DNA from: Amorphophallus konjac
Lineage: Eukaryota > Streptophyta > Magnoliopsida > Alismatales > Araceae
NCBI GenBank assembly: GCA_022559845.1
Contig: JAHNEJ010000232.1
Span: forward strand, 39,204 to 103,203
Direction: 5' to 3'
DNA length: 64,000 nt
Shown here: in pieces, positions 1 to 11,305 of the stretch
Layout: every line of letters starts with the position of its first letter
Position numbering within the stretch: position 1 is the first letter of the stretch
Program-made: the position numbers and the translations under genes
The notes under the pieces: generated by a model
Databases searched by the model: none
What the model saw: the letters and a program-made list of their open reading frames with translations, nothing else
What the model was told of the DNA's origin: nothing

Positions 1-1266
1 AGGGCTTTCACCGAGGATCAAATGAATGAATTAGGACCTAGATTTTTATGGCGGGTAGAGGGGAGGGTGATGGTGACGTACATAAGTTTTTTGGCAACAT
101 TTGAGGGGTGAGAAAATCAGCTACCGGGATCTATCTCGCAGATCTGCAAACAGGCAGACTTTGAGAAGGAAGAACATGTGGCTGGGAAAAGGCCTAAATG
201 GACTCTGATCGACCTAAAAATTAAAATGGGATTGGGGTATGATGGGTGGAACCTACCCTCAAAGTTTCATCACGATCTAACGGTCGGATCTCCCATACCA
301 GCCCCTTCACCGAGCTGCTGTCCTGTAACTCCGAATTTCGGGGCAGCAGGATGGAACCGGCTTGTGGTTGCTCAACAGCGGCACGAACGGCGGCGGCGGC
401 AGCGGTGAACGATCACATCAGATAGAGGAAGAGGGGAGGAGGAAGAAATTTGAGGGAGATTGAAGATTTAGGCTTAGGTCTGGAGAAGATTGGAGGAAGA
501 AGAGGGAAGAACACTTAGAACAAGTGGGAGAGAGGGGGGTGCGCACAAATCACTATGCTCATGTAATTTCTTCATTAATTTGATCAAATGACACAAGAGA
601 CATTAAATACGTAAATCCTAGACCTAGACAAATGACCTAGGATACCCTTGGTCAAGGGGGTATAATGGGGAAATGGGGACAAGGGTGATTAGTTTAATCC
701 CACTAGGGGACAAGGGGGGCCGCCCCTTTGACAATGGGGAAAGATTTTGAATTCTTCCCTCCTCTCCTTGGTCCAAGTCCAAGGTAGACCATGGACCAGC
801 CCCACATTGGCCCTATGGTCTAGGTGGACCAATGAGAAGGGAGGTGGGAGTCCCGCTGGGTCTACGTGGCCCTTTTTGCAAAGAAACCCATTGACTTAGC
901 CTAAGTAACCCATTGGCTTATACTTGCCATACATTTGCAACCCCATTAACTCAAGGATATAAATGCAAAATGAAAGGATACAAATACAAAAATAAAATGC
1001 TAGTGCCCGGCGTTGATTCCCATCATAATACAATATGTTCCCCATCTCAATACACGGGCGAAATTGGAGGTTTAATGCGAAGGTTTGTTCCGTTTCGACC
1101 GTCAAAACTTACTGTCCGGGGAGGGGGAACATCCCCATCGAGCATTCTTGTCATTTCTTTCTAAATCACCACCGGGCTACAGGGTCCCGTCCGTCTGTGG
1201 CGCAGACTCCAGCAAGCTATCTAAGGTTAATAGCAATGGGCCCATTGACCCAACATCAAATCCACA
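1..1266 (-). repeat. LTR-like sequence, minus orientation, cut by window edge
   Basis: Read on the minus strand, this begins with TGTGGATTTGATG after a purine-rich CCCTGGAGAA stretch. It later has an AT-rich core and a pyrimidine-rich stretch, the same order as the minus LTR ending at 48535, which begins TGTGGGTTTGAG after AACCCCGGGGGAAAC. Similarity to that LTR is clear only near the boundary and in layout, so this is a divergent copy or a related family. No coding region is supported; the short frames here are not conserved. The other end lies outside the window. Confidence 0.35.
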
Positions 1267-1976
1267 TTCTCCAGGGAATAGTGGTGGCTGAGGGTAAGAG
1301 ACCTCTTGTAGGCTAGTCCTCGAGGTTTTCCCCCATTTCAGCCGTCCCTGTTGATCAATATATCTGGCCCATGGAGTATCGATGCCCCTCTTAGGCTAGT
1401 CCTCGGGATTCCCGTACATCTGGGTCTGTCGGTCACCGTTTGGAATTCCCAGCTTTAAAGAGCGTACCTCAGTTTCTGTGGGACTGTCTCCGCTTTCCCC
1501 CCACAACCCTCTGGGTATGGGGAGGTGCTGCCAAAATTTTGACTAAACACTTAGTCTGAATTATGATGAAACCTCGATGTTGGACTGTGAACTTGTTATA
1601 GACTGTGCTTGAGTAGGAACCTCGCACAAGTCTTGATCTGCCTTGTCTGCAGAGCAATTGAAGCTTGAATTCACTCATTGATCAACCTTAATCAATCTGC
1701 TGGACAATCAAGTATGAATTCATGTAATGAATAAACCCTTGATCAGCATCAAAAGGGTTGAACAAAACTACATTAAAGCTTAACAGTGTAGAAAATCAAA
1801 CTCCACCTTCAAAATCGACGCGGTCCTAATCCGGCGCCCGCCAAAACGGCCCCTACCCCCCCCCCCCCGCACCATTTTAGATCAACACTCAAAAACCCTC
1901 TAATCCCCTTTGGCCCTAATATGGCGCGCCCCTCGCGTGGCGTTTAAACCCTTGAAATGCCCCGCGCCGTTTTTGA

Positions 1977-2230
1977 ATGGCCAATGTGCATCGACCTCAC
2001 TCCCCAATGTGCATCGACCTTCCCTATGTGCATCGACCTCACTCCCTAATGTGCATCAACCTTCCCTATGTGCATCGACCTCACTCCCCAATGTGCATCG
2101 ACCTTCCCATGTGCATAAACCCTTTCAACCCAATGTGCATCGACCTTCCCATGTGCATAGACCCTTTCACCCCCAATGTGCATCGACCTACATCACATGC
2201 ATCGACCTTCACCCTCTAATGTGCACCGAC
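1977..2230 (+). repeat. Minisatellite, core ATGTGCATCGACC
   Basis: About a dozen imperfect copies of the core ATGTGCATCGACC, separated by short C/T-rich spacers such as TTCCC or TCACTCCCCA, give alternating periods of about 18 and 20 bp. The open frames across it are repeat artefacts. It lies in the leader of element A and has no counterpart in element D. Confidence 0.85.
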
Positions 2231-2299
2231 TTCATAATAACAAAAGGGGGAAATAAATAAAAAATAACGTAACAATAAACCATTATGAGAAAAATAACT

Positions 2300-2665
2300 T
2301 ATAATAATTAATAAATCATCTTTAAAAAATTGATAAATCATCTTAAAAATTAATAAATCATCTTAAAAATTAATAAATCATCTTAAAAAATCAATAACTC
2401 ATCTTAAAAATCAATAAATCATCATAAAAATTAATAAATCATCTTCAAAATCAATAAATCATCATAAAAATTAATAAATCATCATTAACAAATTAATAAA
2501 TCATCTTAAAAATCAATAAATCATCATAAAAATGTATAAATCATCATAAAAATTAATAAGTTATCTTAAAAATCAATGAATCATCATTAATTGATAAATC
2601 ATCACAAAAAAATAATAAATCATCATGAGGAAATTGATAAACCAATAAAATAATAATAAATAATA
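2300..2665 (+). repeat. AT-rich minisatellite, core AATAAATCATC
   Basis: Roughly 18 imperfect tandem units of about 20 bp built on AATAAATCATCTTAAAAATT, with variants CATAAAA and CTTCAAA. It directly follows the GTGCATCGACC minisatellite inside the leader of element A and is absent from the collinear part of element D, so both arrays expanded after the copies separated. Confidence 0.85.
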
Positions 2666-3322
2666 AATCATCATCGATTGGGGAATACATATCGATAGCA
2701 ATAAATCAATCAGTTGAGCCTGCTCTTTCCCTTTACCCATTTATTTGAATGTGCAAATTGTGTTTGAATACATTTATCGTTACTGCCTCGCTTGTCTGTT
2801 CGCATGCATGCTTGCTGAATACTAGTTGTCACCTTGGGCCTCGGTATATCAAATGGTGATCCGCCGAAGGTCAGACTAGCTCTGACCAGAAGCTTTCACT
2901 ATGCGCGATGGTGGTCTTCGGACCTACGTCCTCCGCCATGTACCGAGGGCTCCGGGTAGCAAATGAATTTGAGCTACGCGCTCGAGCTTATATTTTCATT
3001 CCCGCGTTATGAATTATCATTCTCGCCGGTTCATCTATGTTCGCACATTTATACAGCCCCCGTGGCCCATTATCTTGGTAATTAATCAAGGGTTTTCCTC
3101 CTTCTCGGAGGATGTAATTAACATCATAGCCTTTATGATATGACAGACTGCCGGTCCCGACACGGACCTCACAATCGACTGACTGAGTCAGATCGAGCGC
3201 ACAATAAACTTGTCACCTCGGTGACTGGCACGCCCACGCAATAAATAAATAAATCAAAGAAATAAACCATCAACCCAATAAATATAAATATATTAATAAA
3301 AAAAATCACGTCCCAACATAGC

Positions 3323-3341
3323 TGACACGCTCTGTGGGACT
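3323..3341 (+). other. Primer-binding-site-like sequence of element A
   Basis: TGACACGCTCTGTGGGACT aligns with TGGCACGCCCGGTGGGACC at 50098 in element D, and both lie about 100 bp before the ORF1 start. A PBS should begin TGG; here it is TGA, so the site is mutated or the alignment is only approximate. tRNA identity not assigned. Confidence 0.35.
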
Positions 3342-3440
3342 CAGTCTTCCTTCATCTCTTTGCCAAGATAAGTGTGCCTCGGAGGACCCTCCCAAGGAGC
3401 GCTGATCGTTTGTTTATTTTTGTGATTTCAAGACACGACA

Positions 3441-4571
3441 ATGGTTGCTGGAATCGCTGCTCTAACCTTTGGCCCCGCGATCGTGGCCAACCATGCTACT
3501 AATGGGTACTTGGCAGTACCTACCATTTTTGGCACCTTCCCACCAGTGGTAGGCTTCCCCAACTTCTTGGGGGTAGCCTTCACCGATGTGCTGAGTGTCG
3601 AAGCCTCGGAGGTGGTCGGGGAAGACGTCAGTAAGAAGCCTCATGTTGCCAATACCCGAACCTACAGGGGCCTGCCAACATGCCAGATTCAGTTGGCAAG
3701 CTACATCGTGCATCATGTAGCCCGTGGGGTCCGTCCCGCTTACTACAACAAACCCAGGGATCGCCGCCAGAAGAACTCCGGCAGAAGGGCTGCTACTGCT
3801 ATCACCGGATGCCTATCAGTGTCTGGCAAATCAATTCTGATCGGCTGTGTCCGTGTCTTCCTAGACGGATGTGACGCCCAAGTGATTCCAGATCGGGTGG
3901 TCACTGCAGTACTGACCCGCAACTCCTTCCAGGCCCTATCTGGAAGAAGGGCCGAGAAGGAAAAAACTGGTCATCACGGCCAAAGAGAACTGGCTCCAAG
4001 GCCAAAAGTGTTCAAGCAGGTGTGGGTCCCCAAGAAAATCCAACCTGTCCGCCAAGAGGCACCTGTTCGCCACTGCCCCGAGCTTGCTGAGACGGGGAAG
4101 AGGAACGAGAGGGGCTTCCCCCCGAGAAGAGAAGAGACGGTTATGGATCCTCCATGCCGCGCCATTTTCAGGGCCTTTGCCCGACAAGCCAGTATCCCTT
4201 CAATGGGAAGAAGATTTGAGCAGCCCGCCGGAAGAACCCGGTTGGCCTACATCCCTCCAGTGGGAGGTCGACAACTATCCCTAGTCCTACATCAGGGACG
4301 GGGGCAAGAAGAAATGACCAACATGGTCAAAAGCTATTTCAGGGGTCTAGGCAACCCCTCACTAGGCCAACAACGACTGCTTCAAGTAGCCGCGGTCGAA
4401 GAGGAAGACTGCTTGCCAACGGCAATCGAAGAAGAAGAAGAAAGAAGAGTGACATCGTCTATTGATGACAATGGGTATGAAGATGGCTCAGGTTACAATA
4501 CTGACCTTCTCCAGCCATGCAAGGAGGAAAGTCAACAAACGAAGAAGAGAAATGAAAGTCTTCGCCTGTAA
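3441..4571 (+). CDS. Element A ORF1, conserved protein of unknown function
   Basis: An open 376-codon frame starts at the ATG at 3441 and is homologous along its whole length to the 391-codon ORF1 of element D (50212-51387). Conserved blocks include YLAVP..FG.FP..VGFPNFLG near the N-terminus, VRVFLDG and QAL.GRR in the middle, FKQVWVPK, then LAYIPP.GGRQ, YFRGLGNPSLGQQRL and a C-terminal DDNGY.DG. It is basic in the middle and acidic at the end. I do not recognise a catalytic domain. An extra ORF between the 5' LTR and gag is known from Ogre/Tat elements, also without known function. It has stayed open while the adjacent gag is broken. Confidence 0.6.
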   Translation: MVAGIAALTFGPAIVANHATNGYLAVPTIFGTFPPVVGFPNFLGVAFTDVLSVEASEVVGEDVSKKPHVANTRTYRGLPTCQIQLASYIVHHVARGVRPAYYNKPRDRRQKNSGRRAATAITGCLSVSGKSILIGCVRVFLDGCDAQVIPDRVVTAVLTRNSFQALSGRRAEKEKTGHHGQRELAPRPKVFKQVWVPKKIQPVRQEAPVRHCPELAETGKRNERGFPPRREETVMDPPCRAIFRAFARQASIPSMGRRFEQPAGRTRLAYIPPVGGRQLSLVLHQGRGQEEMTNMVKSYFRGLGNPSLGQQRLLQVAAVEEEDCLPTAIEEEEERRVTSSIDDNGYEDGSGYNTDLLQPCKEESQQTKKRNESLRL

Positions 4572-4572
4572 T

Positions 4573-6879
4573 ATGGCTGGGATGGCCAGCAGATACGAGG
4601 TTTGCCTGAGGAGCCCGAAGAATTAGTCTGATTGGCCGAAAGGCCAGGGCCGAATACCAGGAGAACTGAAGCTGCTAGAGAAATGATGAGGGCGACAAGA
4701 GGGAAACGAATACTAACCGAAGAAGTCACCACCCTCACGGTGAATGTGATAACAACTAAAGAGGAGGAGGTCTTACTAAACACTTTGCCCGAAGGCACTT
4801 TAGGAGAGGCAGTGGAAGCCACCACCAGCACTGCAACTATGGACCCATCAGTAATGATGCTACTACAACAATACCGACAGGAGATAGAACTTTTGAAGAA
4901 ACAGCTGCATGAGAGAACAAAGCAGGCTTCGGCCTCCAAACAGCCCGAGATGCAGGGTGAATCGTCGCAAGGAGTTGTCAACCCCTGCGACTTTCCTCCA
5001 CTATATACTCTACCTCAGTCGGTAGAATACAGCCAAGCGGCTACCTAGTAGCGTCCACTTCAGCCGCTGATGCCACCAATATTGCCCCAGGTGCCCCAGC
5101 CACATCCAGCAATGCGTCCTCCGCCGCAGGCGACCACCCTGGTCACCCCATATCTGCAGCCATCACATTTCTATCCCAAACCAGTCGATCTGACCACCGT
5201 AAACAAGCTGATGGTGGAAAGGATGATTGAGCTGATGCTGTCTGAACGAAATGAAGGCGATTATGTCGCATTTGATGCTTATCGGGTGCCATATCCGCCC
5301 CATCATGCAACAAAGCGGCTCCCCGGGGGATAAGTAAGCTGCCTAAGTTTGACAAGTTCACCGGGGAGGGATCCCTGAAGGAACACATCGCATATTATAT
5401 GACCTTCAAGGGTGATTTGGCCACAGACGAGTCATATCTGTTGAAATTTTTTGGGTCCTCATTAACCAGGCTCGCATTTGAATGGTACTCCAGCCTTTCG
5501 GCCGGGTGGATCAACGACTGGCCGGACATGCAGAAGAAGTTAGAGAAAGGTATCACGTCATCGAGAGGGAGGTCACGGTGGTTGAACATTACTCAACAAG
5601 ACAAAGGGCTGATGAAATGGCCCTTGAATATATTAAGAGGTGGAGGAACCTCGGAATGAGATGCAAGCGGCCCCCGCATCAAGAGTATGTTGTACAGATT
5701 TGCAAGCAAAACCTCAGGAGGGAGGTCTTGGAAAAGATGATTGGTATGAAAATTTGGTCATTTGACCGATTGAATAATGTGGTGGCCAAAGTCGAAGCTT
5801 TTCTAGCGTGACCCATCCCTATATCAACCACTGCCACCGCGCAGAAGGCCAAGACAGCAAATCAGCTCCCAGCGCCTAAAGAAGCAAATGCTCTTGATAT
5901 CAAAGCATTTGAACAACAAGGAGATAAGGGCAAGAAGGTAGCCGAGCCTCAACCTGACAAAGCAGAAGAGAAGAAGGAAGGTCCCTCACTCAGGGATAAG
6001 ATGAAGAAGGCCTACTCTTTTCCAAAGGAGAAGACCAAAGTTCTATTTGACTGGGTTACCTAGTACAACAAGATCACCTTGCCTGAGCCCAGAAGGCCGG
6101 AGGACCTAAAAAGAAGAGATAGTTTGAGATTCTGCCCTTACCATCAGATGCTGGGGGACCCATTTGAAGACTGTTATATATTCAAGGAAGTCATTGAAGG
6201 CATGATAAGAAAGGAAGAAATAGAACTGGGGGAGTACAAAGTTGACCCTCCACAACCCCATGAAGCGCCTCTGCTAAGGGCTGCAGCAAACATGATTTCT
6301 TTAAACAAGGTACTGCCTGAAGAAGTCGTGGAAGCCAGCACTCAACATACTTATGAGACCTGTTTCTGACACCAATGAAAGAACAACAGGGATGGCAGCA
6401 GGTCCCTGCGAAGACCAAGAATAAGGATGTGTCCCGCCCAACAGCGAGGGCACATATTCGCGGCGTCACACCACGGCCTACCCATCCGGTGCCAGCACTA
6501 ATCTGGACCAGCCCACCTGCGTGAATCATAATACACGCCCACAACCGGAGGAGACAAACTCCGTTGCCGGCAGTCAAAGAAATTAGTCTAGAGGCTCAGC
6601 GGCTTCAAGACTACATAAATGGGCTAGATGAATATGAACAGCGCAAATTGAAGCCCTTGCTAATAAGGGATCATGTCCCATGGCAAGAGCTGGAACAGCT
6701 CTCACTCGAGCAAAAAGAAGAGACCAATAAAACAGCTGAAAAGGGCGACAGTCTATTCTGGGGGCAGGCGCCGTCGAAGAAAAAGCAAAGAAAGAAAAGA
6801 AAGGCTTGCAAAGCCAAGAGGGACACAGTGCTCTCTTGAAACACCCTTTCTGCCCTCTTCAACCTGCCCAATGACGAAG
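4573..6879 (+). pseudogene. gag: Element A gag, frameshifted and truncated
   Basis: Similarity to element D gag starts at ATG 4573 (MAG) just after ORF1. It continues through a coiled-coil stretch (about 4850-4920), a P/Q-rich linker (5050-5190), the Retrotrans_gag core with FEWYSSLSAG (about 5440-5810) and a zinc-knuckle-like motif CPYHQMLGDPFEDC (6130-6174), where the second histidine of the usual CxxH...GHxxxxC is replaced by D. At least three frame breaks (near 4600, 5050 and 5330) and stops near 5808 and 6061 destroy the frame. The gene is cut at 6879 by the insertion of the next LTR, and no protease or pol of this element is present. Confidence 0.8.
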
Positions 6880-9800
6880 TGTAACGACCCCAAGATCCAG
6901 ATACCGGGAAGAACCCGATACCATTCGAATGCTGGCCCGCCGTCCTCGAACCGGGACGGCTCGGAAGGGCTTAAAGGAGTGTGGAGGTACAAAGAAATAG
7001 GAAATAAGGCAGGATAATTAAAAAAATAACAGAAATAAATAAATAACTACAACAACAGAGTCCAGTCCAATAAAAAGTACAGTCTAAGGTAGGAAACGTA
7101 CCCAACACCGAGTGAACACTCGGCCCAGTGAGCTAGCAACTAAGAACCGATAAACAGCACCCTTGAACCTCGAGGAAGAACCGCAGCACCTGAAAAGTAG
7201 GGATGGGCCTCCAAACAAAGGCTCTGTAGGGGTCCCGCAGAACCCCAACCGGAAACAACGGCGGTAGCGGAAAGGAAAGCTACGATAGCAACTATAGCAG
7301 GAACAACGAACTGGTGGCCAGTCAAAACTCGGCATTACAGCTACTCCTACCGGTAACGGGAAGAAGGGGACTCCCGATCTCACCATCGGGGACCGGACCA
7401 CACTAACACCACCTACCAAGGTAAAACCTATGGCAGCCCAATCGTAAAGCCTGTCCTCTCAGATAGGACCAACCTGGACACGCAGTCCAAGGTGCAACCC
7501 CGACCACCTGGTCGCGGACACCACTTTAACAGGATGCAACCTCGGTAAAGCCACTGGCACCCTGGCCACTACCTCAAAAACACCAGACGGTCCAGAAAAC
7601 CACGTCTCGCAGATGGGAAACGAAACTTGGAAACAGGAGAGCCACGTCTCACGTGACAAGAGTACCTGCCCACTAGAAGCAAGGCCGGATGTGCCCCCTG
7701 GCATCTTAGACCACGCCTCAGGTGTCCCCCTCCTTGCACCCTGACGGAACGGGGACACCGTACTAGTAACCACAAAACAAGAACTAGCTAGGGTCGCGCT
7801 CATCAGCGCCGGTCGAACTGCCTCCAACCACGTGTACACACACAGACCATTCGTCCTAGGTCTGGCCCTCTAACTGGTTTTCCCCTCAGCCAGACTCTGG
7901 CATCAAGACGTGGGGCCCGACGGTAAACAGCCTAAAAACCATCTCTCGGGGTCGCCTCGCCCCCACTCCCTGGTGGGACCACTCGCATGTCGGAAGGCTA
8001 CGACTAGTGGGGAGTCACTAATGTGACCACTCTCCGAGGAGAAACTCCGAGAAACACGCACGCACCCTACGCGAAAGTTGAGAAGAACCGAGTGGCATCG
8101 AGCCACTGGACTCTAGACGGTCCTCTAGACTCACTAAATCCAATGGTCCTTGAGTCTCAAGACTCGGGGTCAAGACCATTGCACCGAACGGCTCCATGCT
8201 GTCAATCTGCCTTAACCCTAGGGTCAGAAACCTCGGCACGATATCTCACGAAGCAGTTCACGACTGCTAAGACCATTCCCTTGAAAAGGGAACTGAGAAC
8301 CCTCTAGCCCCCGGCTGGGTAATTGGATTCACAGTCCACAGGCCACACACACGGCTCATGCAGAAAACATAGAAGCATGATTCCCAAGGTAGCTCACAAG
8401 CCACCACGTCGATTCCCCCATCCGAGGAAAAAGTAGGAAACCTCTAGCCCCAGGCTAGATGGCTGGACTCGCAGTCCCAGGCCATACACTTGGTCCACTC
8501 GGGAACCATCTTTCGGATGAACCCACGACATGCGGGGGAAACACCACCGCACTCACACCGATCCACGGTGACTCGATCAAGCGTAACACAAAGCCCGGAA
8601 CACACACACCTACGGGCATGCTAATCGAGGTAACACGGCACCTAACGACACCCCAGAAACACAAACACAGAAGCCACGAGGTGTTCGAGACACTCACGAG
8701 GCTGAAGGTCGACCATTGGGTCATAACCGGGTCGACCGAAAACCAATACAATGCTAAACGGCACCAAAACCAATAGGCGGCCTCCCCTGGACCGTCTAAG
8801 GCAAAGGCGGTCAAGCCTGGACCGCCAGAAGAAGAAAAGCGGTCTCACACGGGTCGCAAGTCCCAAAACTCAACGGTCCACTACCATACCGTTGAAAATC
8901 AGAAAAATGGTCACCCTAGGATTGCAACTAGAAACAAGACGGTCATCCTGTAACCACAAAGCAAACAGGCCTCGTTCAACGGTCAAACGCATCCTCGGGG
9001 ATCACACTGACCCTAAGAGGGAAACGTTCAGGCCCTGGCCCCTTCACAGTGCCAGGCGGTCTACACCAGATGGTCTATCGTACGACCGTTTAGCCAACCG
9101 ACATAAGGGGGCAAGTGGCGGCTAGACCACGGCCGCCCAGCCAGGAAAACGGTCTGCCTTAGACCACTAGGATAGGCATAGTGATCTATCGTAGGACCGC
9201 AGCCCCAAAAGATGGTGAGACAGACATGTAACGGTCTCCCTGGGGACCGCTTCACCTAGAGGCGGTTCCTGTTAAGACCGATTTTAAGCCGAAAAATCAA
9301 GAACGGCGTAAATCATGGAAAGCTCCATTCCACGCCCCCTTCACGCCCACGTGAAGGGGAAAACAAGGGGAAACCCTTCCCCAAGCCTCAAGGCATCTAG
9401 TGGTGCCATCAAACCATGAAATAACGCGCTAAAATGCTAGATCCGGCTCACTCCCCAAAAATATGATTTTTCTCCAAAATGCCAAAATTGGCATGCTCGG
9501 CTCACCACGGCCTATAGAACTCGCTGGAAATGAAGTACACGAGTTGGGGGTCCATCTTCCTACCTCCACCGAAGATTTGACGCGCCGTGGACGCTGATCC
9601 ATGAGGAAAATGCCGTTAAACCCTCACCGAGACACGAACCCGCGGTCGAGCTTCACCGCGCCTCCGTCCCCAGATCCTCGACCCATCCTCGCCGTCCTCC
9701 TCGCCCGCGTTGCCCCGCTGTGCCCCTGCTCCGTCGGAGAAGAGAGGGTGAGAAGGGAGAGCGTGAGAGAAGAGAGAGGGAGAGAGTGAGAAAAAGAGAG

Positions 9801-10044
9801 GGGAGAGAGAGAAAGGGTTAATATATATAGAAAAGCCCAGAAATTTCAGAAATTCAAAAAAATACTAAAAATTACCTCCGTGATCCTCGGGAGGAGCAGA
9901 ACGCGCCGGTACTATCTCAGAGTCGGAGAATGCCACGGTTTACCCTGCACAGAGTTCCGAAAGCATATCAGGGAAAAACACGTGTAAAGCACAAAATACA
10001 CTCCGACACCCACGAAAATGATCCAAAAAATCCAGGGCATTACA
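6880..10044 (-). repeat. LTR of a chromovirus-like Gypsy element, minus orientation
   Basis: On the minus strand this 3,165-bp unit starts TGTAATGCCC, directly after the polypurine tract TCTTTAAGGGGAGAGGGC. It ends in CA at 6880, where element A gag is interrupted. A TATA box (minus, 9822-9829) lies about 215 bp from the start, followed by a CT-rich leader and a very long R-U5 part rich in GACCG/CGGTC motifs. TGTAAYGCCC starts after such a tract are typical of plant Tekay/Del-type chromoviruses; assignment is by these signals only. The short frames inside are not genes. A second LTR is not in the window. Confidence 0.6.
9822..9829 (-). promoter_or_regulatory. TATA box of the minus-oriented LTR
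   Basis: TATATATA on the minus strand, in the context GGGCTTTTCTATATATATTA, about 215 bp from the LTR start and followed by a CT-rich leader. It fixes the orientation of this LTR. Confidence 0.45.
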
Positions 10045-11305
10045 GCCCTCTCCCCTTAAAGAAATTTCATCCTTAAAATTCAAAACTAGCACCAAGTCAC
10101 AAGAGAAAAACACCGTAATCAACTAACAATGCTATCAGAGCCCCAACATAGAAAATCTTGATTCTCACGAAAGCTCCTCTCCTAAGGGACACAACCAGAC
10201 TACAATCACGAACGACACCTCGGTCCGCATGCCGCACACACCGACCATTAGAGCAGACATACATTAAAGGACACAGTCCCGTATCACCTCAGTCACAATG
10301 AAAACCAATCATGGCACCGCTGCCACTGTCTCGCTCACCGAGGAGACACAGTCCTCGTCACGAGAAACATCTACCAATCCATCCTATGGTCGACAGACAA
10401 AACCCACATTAGCCTCACAACTAGCTGACTGGTTTCACGCCCTGCTCTAGGGAACAACCAATACAAAGCCTCCATCAGCTCACACCTGGCAATCCAAGCA
10501 CTCACAACAACACCGGACCAACTCTGCCAGAACTCAAACTTTGACAAAGCCCAGATCCAATCCAGGAGGCAAATCATGAAACGGCCACCAAAGGCCTCAC
10601 TTGCACACGGCTCTCACCGTTCTCGATGCGCAACCACCAGCATCTTCTGTCTGTGAAAGATCATACACCGGTCACCAACTGCTCGTTAACGAGAAACCTC
10701 CTCTTACTCAACTTCTTCCTTCTTTCCTGGTCCTGCACTAGATCTGAAGGGCACATTCCAAACCTCGATGGGGCCACCCGCTGACTCACACACAGATTGA
10801 TATCACTTCTCGAGATGCACTGATCTCGGACGTCGCATCCAATCTTGATCATCGCGCCAACTCCACCCTTGCAGGGGAGAACGATGAAACCAATGACAAG
10901 ATTCAGGAGTCTTCAGTCTTCACCTCACTCGACTCAGACTTACATAGAAATCCTCCCATGCTGGTCACCAGACCTGGGACAACCACTCCAACGCCAACGT
11001 CCCATCAAGGACCTCCAACCAAAGGCGTCACTCCTCCGTCCAGTCTCATCGAATCCTATCTCATCTTAATCAAACCAAGTGGACACCTGCCAATCCCAAT
11101 TTCGCCCTTATCACAGAGCCACGGGACACCACTGGGACAATCTACGACACACATCTGTAGGATAGGAAAGTGCCATTCAAAATTACGGCAACCTAGTTGC
11201 CAACACCATGACCAATGCACACGGGTCAGCAACCCTTGCAGACTCAATTCACCGCTGGGTCCTCTTCTACATGATTATGAAACACTCAGACCCAACAGGA
11301 CCTTC
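10045..11305 (-). other. 3' internal end of the minus chromovirus-like element, with polypurine tract
   Basis: Positions 10045-10062 read TCTTTAAGGGGAGAGGGC on the minus strand, a polypurine tract that abuts the LTR start at 10044. The rest should be the 3' untranslated or internal end of the same element, but I found no integrase, chromodomain or other coding similarity on either strand. The stretch is cut at 11305 by the 5' LTR of element C. Confidence 0.45.

Larger units (their letters stand above)
1267..3322 (+). other. 5' leader / probable LTR part of Tat-type element A
   Basis: This region is collinear with 48536-50097 in front of element D. Shared landmarks are two or three copies of TAGGCTAGTCCTCGG, a GGCGCGCC-like GC-rich block (about 1813-1890), the block CTTCGGACCTACGTCCTCCG (near 2916) and the block GCCTTTATGATATG (near 3129). 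It ends at a primer-site-like sequence. I read it as the 5' LTR or leader of element A, but no second LTR copy exists in the window, so the LTR limits are not proven. Apart from the minisatellites it contains no gene. Confidence 0.45.

Noticed and set aside
1977..2260. Two overlapping plus frames with repeated histidine/cysteine-rich peptides
   Set aside because: Translation of the GTGCATCGACC minisatellite in two frames.
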